Origin: Bolinopsis microptera
Lineage: Eukaryota; Ctenophora; Tentaculata; Lobata; Bolinopsidae
Assembly (NCBI RefSeq): GCF_026151205.1
Contig: NC_087073.1
Coordinates: 18,132,837 to 18,196,836, forward strand
Length of the DNA stretch: 64,000 nt
Direction: 5' to 3'
A program made the translations under genes and the position numbers. This document shows, one piece after another, positions 32,801 through 44,800 of this stretch (its first letter is position 1; each line of letters begins with the position of its first letter). Under the pieces are notes generated by a model. It worked only from the letters and a program-made list of their open reading frames with translations. It ran no database searches and was not told the DNA's origin.

Positions 32801-35800
32801 GCAGTACAATTACGGCGGGTGCGAATTGTGATGTTCAAAATTTAATTTTGTTATTGCAGCTGTAGTAATTGAAAGTTCCTACAATCCACAGGTCCCAATT
32901 GAAGCTCCGTCCAACATTGAGTCGGGCGCCAAATGTTACAGCCATTATAAGTGTAAGTTTTGGGAAACAAAGTTGTGGCGAAGATGTTGCCTTATCTGAG
33001 CGACATCGCATTCGTGTGTGCCCAACTTCATTGTCAACTTGAACCCTGTTTTTTTAAGGGAGGTTGACAGTGATTTTTTAAAAATGACCAGGTCTACTTA
33101 AATATCTAAAAAATTATGTTAATATTCTGTTCATGACTGGACGATAAGTTCCTACAATCCCCCCCCCCCCCCCCCCCCCCAACAGTTTGCATTGTACATG
33201 GGCTGTGGTCACGGTTACATTATAACGATCACGGATTACACAATTTCTAGTTCTGCATGACGTAATCATGGCGTGTGTACTGAGGTGCAGATAGGAGCAC
33301 CTTAAAATTTCCAAGCTGTGGTAGAGAAAACAATGTGAACAAAGGGTCAAATACAGATAAGAAAGGTAAACAGAAGATATAATATCCGTCTGCTGACTCG
33401 TCCTGTTTGTAATTGGACGGATCGGTGTCACGTGACATAACACCTCTATTACAAGTGGTCGCTCGTTGAGGATCACGGAGAACATCAGGGCTGCCCGTCG
33501 TCAGAATAAATTTAATTCAGTTGTTAGTATGATTGTTATATTGTGGTGTTCGTAACCTACCTTCATTGTGTTTCTTTTGACTTTGTTATCATGCTGTGCT
33601 CTGGAAATTGTGATAGTACCTGTACGATTTGTTAAGGAGACGATCTCCCTGTTCATATGTTACAGGATCAGAATGTTCGTGAGGAACAGTCACCAAAAGT
33701 GAGTTGCTTACCTGCTGTGTGTTTTCGTACTCTGCATGGTCTTCACTCAAGTTGCAAAGCTGCAATAAACGTATCGCAAAGAACATTTATATCTGAAAAT
33801 TGTGTTAGTACCAGCTTGATCAGTTATAAGGTGAGGATTGCCTCGATCTGTCGGGTTCAGCTTAACTGCCTAGGTCATGAGTAGAACCGAAGGATCAAAA
33901 CATATGTTGCTTGTTGCTCGTATCAACTATAAAACATCAATTTTGAGGGATAAGGAAGTGTTTATAGGTTCTGAAACCTAGCTAAATCGATTTTTCGTGC
34001 AATTTTAGGTCAGAAACAGTCATCAAAATGAGTTAATAAGAAGGTCGATTTCTCGGTTAATTTTGAGGTTTCGTTCAGAAAATAATTCGGGGCCTTCAAA
34101 GGGGGGTAACAAGAAAGCGTTACAAGTGTTACAAGCCTTCTATAATACAAAATGTGTATCACCTCTTCAACCCGCCGAACATGTGCTTACCCTAAAAATG
34201 TAAACAAATGTGTTTCACCTCCTCAACCCGCCGAACATGTGCTCACTATTAAAGTAAACAAATGTGTTTCACCTCCCCACCAGTATCCACATCTATTGAA
34301 TAACTAAATTTGTGTAGGTAAATACTTACTGTCTTGAACAAGATGGGTCACAGATTTAGCTTGGTCAGCTTTAGTGAGAAGTTGGTGCATCAGCCTCAAA
34401 GCTTTGCTTCTAGCTTTACCCCGAGCATGTCGCAGCTTTGCAGCAGACAGGAATGTTTCGCAGGATATCTGTAGGGTAAATACTTGTTTAAACAATAATT
34501 AGGGGTGGAAAAGTGGAAAACTACATCATTATCATCCGTTTATAGATACCACGTTCACTGTTTCTAGCTATCAACAATTCAATATATTTAAAGCTAATTC
34601 TAACTACCGCTTTATTAGGATCACACCCAATGAATTTGAAGAGCTCGTCCACTGGTCCGGTCGATTCCTCGTCAGTTCCGGTTACATTGTACCCAGTATG
34701 CCTCTTCTCTTGTTTCTTCTTCCTCAACTTTTGTAAATCTTGTGCTACCGTCCGTGATTCAGGACGTATCAAGCTGAAAGCATCACGAAGTTTGGTACTG
34801 ATGTTTTTTGTTGTTGGCATAAAGCTTTTGTTATTCAAGTGGTGTGAAGTGCACGATTTCACTTTAAGAGCACTCTCTTTTCTAAAAATATATTTCATGA
34901 TGTATTTTATATAAAAACTTTTTGACAAGATTAATAATTTTACGAATTGTAACTGATGCAGTTAGCTGCCACCTAATCTTAATGGAATATCATAAAAAGA
35001 CGATTTTTGTTTTTCGTTAGAACATCTTTTTAATTACTAAGTCTGATTCGTAACAATAAACATATTTTTCCATAGAATCGTCAGTAATTGTGAGTTCAGA
35101 ATGAACAATAGTGCTTAGCGCCTTAGCTATTGAAAAAAGAAGAAGATAAAAGATGCAAGATAAAAGATAATAATAAATTACACGCAATCCCCACTACTCA
35201 CATTTCATCATCCTCGTGTTTACCCTCGAGTAAACTGGGAGCGGAGATACTCCTGTTAAACGCCACCTCCGACTCCTGATCCGGGATCACGTGAGCTAGT
35301 GATGTGGTTCTATCGAACACGGGGTCCGTGATAACATCCACACTCATCAACACTGACAGTCTCTCACGTAACATTCCCAACAACCACTTCGTCTAATGGA
35401 GGGGCGGTAATTTAAGTGGGTGTCTACAAATTACTAAACTTGTTAACATATATGGTAATATAAAGGTTCAATTGGGTAGGTAAGTGGTGGGTGATGATAT
35501 CTGAAAAACCATTCAAATCACTTAACTCTCGGAGTGAAGTCGTAATAGAAAGCTTCACAATCGGAAAAATCACCAATGAAACTAAATTGATAGTTCAAGT
35601 AAAAACCTTGGACATGTCCTCTTTCTCCTTCTCCTGTCCAACCAAGACAATGAGCTCCTTAACACTAAGTTCCGGGTCCTCCTCCTCGAACTTAGCTCCG
35701 GTTATAAAACACAACATCTCCAGTTCAGGCAGCTTGTTCTCAGTCAGGTGGTAGTTAACAAAGAACCCCTCACCAGGAGACCGACCTGTGCTGCTGGCCA

Positions 35801-38800
35801 TGTCCTTCTTCTCGTTATCCCACCGCTGTTCTAGCTCCGCTAGGTTTTGTAGTTTTCTCAGCATCGCGTTTAATCGGGTTAATACCTGGTTAATGCCTGG
35901 TTAATACGTGGTTATTACCTGGTTAATGCCTGGTTAATACCTGGTTAATACCTGGTTAATACCTGGTCTGGGGGTACTTTAGAACTTAAGACTTTAACTA
36001 TGGATTCATAGCTGCGACGTGTAAACTGATATCAGCAAATAAAGTAACGCTTGTTTTCTGTTGTTCATGAAGAATGTCTACAGTTTAGAAGCATTAATAA
36101 CAGTTGTCACGATGTTACGAAAAGTAACATATCCTAATTTGCAGTCAATTAGATATAATTTATTGTAATTAATTTTTGATTCAAACCTTGTTGACTAAGC
36201 TTGCAGTATCATTGTCTAACTCCAAATTTTCAGTATTCAGTTCAAATCTGAGATGCTTCATCGCAGCAGCTATAACTGCTATCTCGATCTCTTCGGGCTG
36301 CACTATCGTCCTGAAATTAACGGTTAGTTGGAGACTAGGACGATTCTTCGTTATTATCATAATATGTGAGATACTCTTGATGAAGATTACAATTAGCGAT
36401 TTTCTATTTGCGACACACATTATCAACTTTTCAATGATACAAAGGACAAAAATGTATCTCCATTCTATACTCCTTGAAACTTTTTATAACATTATATTCA
36501 TTGCAAAAACGTTGGCCCTATTACTCTAGATGACGTAATGATTATCGATGCAATAACGGTGAAATTATATAATATTTCATCCAGTGTTGTAATTTTTGAC
36601 AGACTTAATGTACATGATCATGAGTCTTGAAATGTAAATGTCATTTATAAATTGGGTGGAGATTGGAGTTCTGAGAACGGTGAGTCTGCAAATGAAACCG
36701 TTTAGAAAGATAGCAATCTTTCATTACAATCGATTGCAATGTTTATTTCTGCACGAAAAGTTGTTTGTGCATTCCAAACATATTTCAAACATACTTGAGA
36801 GAGGGCCTGAACACTGGACCAGGTTTGCCGCACATTATTCTCAGTTTATCAATGATAACACCAGTAACTCCTGTGTCTCGGATTAAGGAACCCACGTTAG
36901 CCTCCTTCCACACACACCTGAAGCGATAATACGTATTGATACGTATTTTTATCGTATGTATACGTATCTATACGTATTTATAACTATGTAACTGTACTAT
37001 TTAACATTGAAACTATTTATCTAAGCTATACTCAATACTGTCTATCTACACATTATAATGCACTAGTATGTGCATCTTTAGTAGAAGATTTTTAATATTA
37101 TTATATATGGGTTCAACAATATAAAACTGTATATAAAAACTATTTAACTCTCACAGTCATAGACAACAGATCAAATAGTTGACGGTAATAAAGCTAAAAG
37201 TATTGAGTTAGAGTACTTCTAACTCTAAACTAGCTAGAAGTATTGAGCTAGAGTACTTCTAACTCTAAACTAGCTAGAAGTATTGAGTTAGAGTACTTCT
37301 AACTCTAAACTAGCTAGAAGTATTGAGTTAGAGTAGTGCTTCTAACTCTAAACTAGCTAGAAGTATTGAGCTAGAGTACTTCTAACTCTAAACTAGCTAG
37401 AAGTATTGAGTTAGAGTACTTCTAACTCTAAACTTATTATTATATAACTTTATTCAAATCAAAAATAGAACATAAAGAACATCTTGATGACCTGATAAGT
37501 CACCAAGAGAAAAATAACACATAATAAACTAAATCATGCTTAACTCTCTCCATGCTTTTCTATCTGTTGCATAAAGTCTTAAATGGTATAAATCGTCTGT
37601 ATTTACAAGTCTAAAGTTTCTGTCACTTAAATCGTTCAAAATAGTTTTTAACAAGTTTGACTGGTGTCGTCCGACTCTACCTCTCATCAAACTCTGACTC
37701 TCTACAGCAAAATGTAAGGCAAGCTGGGCAGGTGAGTTATTATCACTGCGGAGGATGTGACCGAGCATTCTCCACCGTACACGAGCAACACGCTCACTTA
37801 GTGGAACAACTTCGCAGCGTTTGTATAGAGTCACATTTCGTATGACATTAGGGTAGGTCATGCCGATGATCGTACGGAGATGATTCCTGTGGCAGACATC
37901 AAGTTTCTGAAGGAGTTGTTTAGATGTTGCCCAACTGTTGCAATTATACATCAGTATTGAAACAACTTGTGCTTCATATATCTTGAGTCGAATCTCCAAG
38001 GGTATACGTCTACCTTGTTCCCAGACTTTTTTGTAGTTCTGAAAAGCAATGTTAGCAAGTATACATCGTCTCTTGACATCTTCGATGCTACACAACTTAG
38101 AGCCTAAAGAGATAGATGACCTCCAAGGTTCTCTACCTCTGAGTGTCTCTCCTTTGTTATCAACCTCGTTCTTGCCGGCCAGATAGAAGTGGGTGAACTC
38201 GGTTTTTGACTCATTGACAAAAAGATTCCACTCTTCCAATATCTCTTTACATATTGGCAACAAAGACTCCAAATTGCTTTTATCCTCATCAGTAAAATCA
38301 ACATCATCTGCGTACTCCCACTCGAGGGGTAGCAGATTCTCAGCTATGGGAGGGTTAGGTCTTAGATAGGACATAACAGCACGCAGGTGGTAAAGTGCTG
38401 CTGCCAGATATAGAGTGAACAAGTTTCCAGACAAACTGTCGCCTTGAAAAGCTCCAATCGTGACAATAAACTCTCCCGATATTGTTGAGTTCACTTTGAT
38501 CTTCAGTTTAGTATTTGCGAGCAAATACCTTACCAGTCGAATGTCGTCCTCACTACAACCAGCATCAGCTAAAATGTCAAGTAATACCGACCTCTTTATG
38601 GTATCAAAAGCAGAGGACATGTCAATGCCCATCTTATGAAGAGACCAGCGTTTTTCCTTGACAACTGACACTAGTATTCGCTAGGTCCAAACAATATTTG
38701 CACAACTATGGCCAGGTTTATAGGCATTCTGCCAAGGACCAGTGTACTGAGATACTTGCCTTTGGATGCGCTTTAAGACTATCATGGACAATATCTTTCT

Positions 38801-41800
38801 AGTACCGTTTAGTAGGCAAAGTGGGCGCAAACTCTTAGGGGGGCCTAGTGGCTTTCCAGGTTTTTGGAGCGGAGTAAGGTATCCCTCTGTGAAAGAAGGT
38901 ACATGTTCATGGAGCTCAAAGGATCGATTAGTAAGTTGTGCAAATGTGGAAAAAAAGATTTCAGGAGAGTGTTTAAGAAATTCGTTTGGGATCCCATCTG
39001 GTCCAACAGCTTTACCGTTCTTGAGTTTCTTGGCCGCAAGCTCAACTTCAAACGCTGTAATGGGGTTTTGAAGGGGCCTAGGGTTACCTGTGAACGGTTC
39101 TAGTGGTGGTTCACTGTCAGGTCCAGTGTAGTGTTCTTCGAAGTACTGGCGAATGATTTCAGCCTTGTCTCGTTCATTATCTACCAGTTGGTTGTCAGTG
39201 TTGTAAACAGACACAGAGCCTGCACCCGTTTTCTGTTTGCCTGATAGTTGACGAGCAGCTTCAAAAATTCTCCGTCCTTCGTCTATGGTGGCTATAGAGT
39301 CAGCTAGGCTGTTTGCTAACTCAACTCTCAATGTTTTCAACCGTTTAGTAATGTCGTTTGAGAGCCTGTTAATTTTAGCTCTGAGAGCTGTCCTGTCTCT
39401 GTATTCGTTGTTGTTCAGTTGTTGTAAAAGTTGTTTCCTTTCTTCAGACATGCTAACAACTTGACTGTCAGAGGAATGATTCCTCTTTCGCTGTGGCTCG
39501 CGAAAACCCACAGTGGAAACAGCAGCTTCTTTAACTTCACCAAAAAGCATATCAAATTGCTGTTCCGTGTTGTTGGAGGTAAAGTCAGGATCTGATACAG
39601 TTTGCTCAAGTTTCTGACGAAGTTCTTGCTGATATTGTTGTTGAGCTTGTTTGCTTCCAATCAAGGTTGTTGTGTTATAAGTCTTTTGAAATGCACTGCT
39701 CTCCTTGTACAACTTGAAGCGCTGCGAAAAATCTGCCTTGGCAACAACAAGTTTGTGGTCACTGCGGTGCTTTGTACCTGCATATGACCTGGCATCAGTT
39801 AGCAGTGCCTTGCTTCTGGACTTGCAGAGTATGAAGTCAATCTGTTGGAAATAAGGTTTACTTTTCCTGGTTGCTTGATCCCGAATCCAACCAGTCCGTG
39901 TGGTAATGTGTCTGCTGTTATGGGAGAATGAAGTGTTGGCAGCAAACAGGCCATTAGCAGTGAGAAAGTGTAGCAACCTTTCACCGTTTTCATTCCTCCT
40001 CCCAACACCATGTCTACCAATATTCACATGTAAACCATTTTCTACATCAACAGGGCTTCTTTTGCCAAGTTTGGCATTAAAGTCGCCTAACATCCATACT
40101 TCAAATCTAGCAGGAACACTGATAGCCTCGAGTAGCTCATCGTAAAATTGGGTTGCTAATCGGGGATTCTGAACTGACTTGGGATTCGTAGGGCTGTAAC
40201 AATTAACAATTCTGATATGACAAGGTGGTTGATCCACCCTTTTAGCACTTAATTTAAAGTCCATATAAACAACTCTGTCACTGATCTGATGATGCGATAC
40301 TATACATTCCAAAAAACGCTTGTTAACAATAAACCCAAGTCCACCGTGTCTATCGTGTCTCTGATCAAACAAAAACAATCGATGATGTCCAGGGAGTGTT
40401 GTTTCCAAGTATTCACGTGTCTTGGTCTCCTGAAGTGCTAAAATGTCTAAGTTATATCTGTCAATGTCCTCTGCAACAAAGTGTTGCCTGTATGTGGTCG
40501 ATAGACCGCAAACATTCCATGTCCCAAAATTGAGTGTCGTAGCCATGATGAAAAGAGTAGCGTAGACTAGGAATCCTGCGATCTTCCTCCAGGCGTTAAA
40601 CGTACTGACTTTAGCAGTCATGCGGACCCGTTACAGTCACACACCATCCTAAAAAAACTCCTCTTAACTAGCTAAAAGTATCGAGCTAGAGTACTTCTAA
40701 CTCTGAACTAGCTAGAAGTATTGAGTTAGAGTACTTCTAACTCTAAACTAGCTAGAAGTATTGAGTTAGAGTACTTCTAACTCTAAACTAGTTAGAAGTA
40801 TTGAGTTAGAGTACTTCTAACTCTAAACTAGCTAGAAGTATTGAGTTAGAGTACTTCTAACTCTAAACTAGCTAAAAGTATCGAGCTAGAGTACTTCTAA
40901 CTCTGATGTAACTCTAAATCCTAACCTCTGAAGGAGTCGACTTTCCATCAGGTCTTTGCAAAGTATCTCCTCATCACTGGCAATGGGACCCTCGTAAAGC
41001 ACGCGCAGCGCATGACACGACAGAGTGCTGAGACCGAGGGCAGTGTCCGCTAACACAGGCATTCCCAACATGTCTTCTTCTGCTGTACCGGGAGTGAACG
41101 ATTATTAGCTTGATTGTCAGTAAACTTCAAATAAATAATTCCATTTATGGTTAAAATATTGGTTTATTTTCTATATCATATTATATTATACAGTATATTG
41201 TGATACTGTACGGATGACCCCTATTTCGTAAAAACGAAGGCGTTACATCAGGTATGAGGTGAAAAGTCAAGGGAGCTTAAGTAATGTGTTCACTATGGTC
41301 TCTGGCTCATAAAGTGTGCGTGGTCCATTTAATTGCAATATTGCAATATGTCAAGAAGTGGTCCCATAAAAAAGGTGGTCACATATTCGAGGGGGGGGGG
41401 GGGGGGGGGGGGGTATCATGCACTTAGTCCTGTACTTGACGTTGGGGTGGTGGGTCATATTTTCTTCCAAAACACAGTTAGTACTTTTGTACTAGGTGGT
41501 GGGTCTGCTGCTCATTTCGAAGAAAAACAACATGGTACTAAGGGGGGTGTCCGACCCAAAAAAACCCATTTTACCTTAAATTTCAATTTTGGGAATGGGT
41601 TTTTTGAGTTTGGAGGTTTTTTCCCTTTTTTTTGGTTCTTTTGAATTTTTTTCCTTTTTTTGTAACTTTTTATCTAATTCGACTACATTGAAAACAAAAC
41701 CCCTACTAAATAGTGGGTATAATTTGCCCATTTCCCAATGTTTGATAAGCTGTTTAAAGCAATTTATAGGTGGGTATCTTATTTTATATATACCAAGACA

Positions 41801-44800
41801 CAGTTAGTACCGCAAAAGCCAGCAAAAGGGGGTGGGTGTCTTAATTATTATCCGAAAAAAAAAACAGTTAGTACCGCGAAGGGGTGGGTGAGTCTTTTGA
41901 AAAATTCCAAAATTACACACCCCCCCTCCCCCCCCCCCCCCCCCGGCCCCCCGTACTTTTATTCAAATGGGGAAATCATTAGAGAGTTGAAACTCGAAAG
42001 ATTGAATTATTTGATAGTATTCGGCACGAATTTTCAGAGCAATTATTTGATTAATTTACTTTGCTCGACATTTGATAGGAATTTTCACTATTTTAATGAC
42101 AGATATCTAAAACTTTCTTTGGTAAGTTAAGTCAGAACTGCTTTAATAAATCACCCAAATTTTCACGAATATTTACCTCCACGTTCAACTCTGTATATAA
42201 TCAAACTATACATTGCTGCTACTAAGTTACTGAGACAGGAGCTATGCTAAACGTGGCTGTTTGGCACATCGTGCAAGCAGGTATATTTAGATATGTATAC
42301 AAATAAACGTGTATACAGTAGACAAACAGGTTTACACCAAGATTCAGGAAGGAGTCGCACAGTTTACATGTACACTGTCAAACATTCCAATGTTGCTTTA
42401 AAATGTACAATATTATTCTGAATCTCGCAACATACACCACACATATACAAACACTCAAAAACACGTACAGACACACATTATACAATATACACTCTTATTC
42501 AAATATACAGAGGGAGTATTAAGGTTCATTGAGCGCTCTTTATTAGTATTACATAACACATTAGACATTTTATGTAAATAAATACTCCTGAATCCTCCTC
42601 TCAATAGTGTAGCTGGTACATCTGGATCCTAACAGAGAGTGGCGATTTAGTGGCGGTCTTTCGTTTCTATTCTAGTGCCTACTTGACGATATGCTAATAT
42701 AATAGAATGACCACGATATAAGATCAGCAAGCATGAGCACTGTAGAAAGTCTTTTCTGAGAAATATTGGAAAGGGGAGGGAAGTGAAAGTACCAATGTAA
42801 GTCAATGTTAGGGGCATCGCGTGTGATAATCTAGATTCTTCTAAAAGACGAAAATCGAAATAGAACACAATCTGATAAACTCTGAATAAGCTAGAACTAG
42901 GATTAAGGAATGAATGATTATTAGAGTAAAGAGTTAGACACTCCTTGAAAGTTCATTGCTATCCTGATAGCATCACTAGACAGTACAAAACACTGAAGCA
43001 GAAGAACATGCTATTATTTCCGCTCCATTCCTTACGGACTTGCTCCAGTTCCTATAATTACTTGGGATGATTTCAAATCGTCTAGATTAGATGTGACATT
43101 TGATAAATGGATCTTTGATGAAGTCAAGTAGATTAAGACAAATCACTTCTTTTAATGACGGTACACTTTTGATTTAAAGAGCTACCACATTTAATAAGAT
43201 ACACTTCTCTGAAGTTAATTAAAATAGCTCCAGTAGTTCAGTTAAACGATTTCTGTCTTTGAAATTATGCTTTTGGACCCGGCACGGATAGCTAGGGGGT
43301 GATGCAACGTCAATTAATGTCAATTAATGTCAATTAATGTCAATTAATGTCAATTAATGTCAATTAATGTCAATGTCAGTTTTGCAAAATTTTGGAATAC
43401 TGACATTAATTGACACGATATTTTTCGACCAGAGATTATGTAGTTCTACCATATTTTTAGCACTTTAGAACGTTTATATCATCAATTTATTCACTATTAT
43501 CACATATGGAAATGTGAAAAGTGAAAAAAATTCAGGTCATTAAACAATAAAACTAAAATAATACGGTTTTCCGAAATTTAATTTTCTTAAATGGGCGTGG
43601 CCATCCAAGGGCGTGGTTCTCAACATCATCAGAACTTAAAACCCACATTAAACGAAATGCCTTCATGACATTTATATTTGAATAACGAATTTCTTCAAAA
43701 TAAAGACCGAAATTTACTCTACAAAAATGCTAATGAGGTATTATCAAAGATTCACGACTATTGCTGCTTAAATAGGTTAATTATTAATTTTGAAAAATGC
43801 TGTTTTATGGAATTCGGAAGTAGTAAAGTTCCTAAGAATCAAAAGTTTGTTGGAATACTTAACAACCAGTTTAATCAAGTGAATAAGTGTAAATTTTTGG
43901 GAGTCATTATTAATTCTAATTTAACGTGGAATGATCATATTACCAATGTAATAACGCAAGTTTCAAAATCTTGCGGATCACTCTACTCCATAAGTTCTAT
44001 AGTACCAGCCAAAGTGTTAAGACAAGTATATATTTCACTTGTTCAACCATATTTAATGTATTGTATACCACTGTGGGGTGCTGTTTTTCACCATCCTTTG
44101 CTGCAAAAACTGTTTGTGTTGCAGAAAAAATGTATTCGTATTGTGAGTAGAAAAACAATAAAGATTGATCACAAGTTTCAACATACGAAACCAATGTTCT
44201 TTCGTTTGAAATTATTAACCTTGTTTAACTTATTTACATACTTTACTGGATGTATTGCAATGAGGCTACTTAAAGAACAAATTCCTGTTGATGTTTATCG
44301 CCGGTTTAGCAAGTCAAGTAGATCATGCAGACTTCTATATCCTAAATTCTCAATGTCTAAGACCAAGAATAGTAATTTTGTTTTTAATGCATCCAAAATT
44401 TTAAATTATCTCCTTGATCATGATGTACCGTATCATATTTTGTCAATTTCACTATTTAAAAAGAGATTTAAGAACCATTTGCTTCATATACAAAACCTAG
44501 GGCTAAATGGGGATCATGGATGGCTACCATGTAATCACGATATCTTCTTGAATGTATCAATTTCATAAAATAAGTTAATTTCAACTAGGGAAATATAAAT
44601 TGAAGTTAATGTTTTGGGGACGTTTGTGTGTTTTTTGTGTGTATTTTATTGTGAGTATTTAAAACAAGATGGGGACTATAATTGTAACGGTTTAAGTGTA
44701 TACGTCTTTATTAATGTTGCCTCCGATTTCACTACACTGACAACATTCACTTTTTATTTTTTGTGTTATTTTTTACTTGAGATCTCATATCATAAAATTT

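Larger units (their letters stand above)
25237..34297. mobile_element. Foldback element interrupted by LINE material
   Basis: The two ends (25237-25290 and 34244-34297) are inverted copies of about 54 bp. The right arm (33159-34297) has a full inverted partner made of 25237-25290 plus about 31370-32446. The left arm was therefore split by about 6.08 kb of inserted DNA (25291-31369). Outer arm portions are essentially identical; inner portions have diverged. Each arm ends at the loop with a homopolymer (G run at 32427-32446, C run at 33159-33180). No transposase is present and no clear target duplication was found. It occupies the intron between HECTD4-like exons 21 and 22. Confidence 0.8.

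Noticed and set aside
37192-37434. CRISPR-like regular repeats
   Set aside because: Units are contiguous, partly palindromic and without unique spacers; this is a minisatellite in an animal genome.
41333-42130. Overlapping plus-strand frames rich in G, F and P
   Set aside because: They consist of homopolymers and T-rich low-complexity DNA with no domain.
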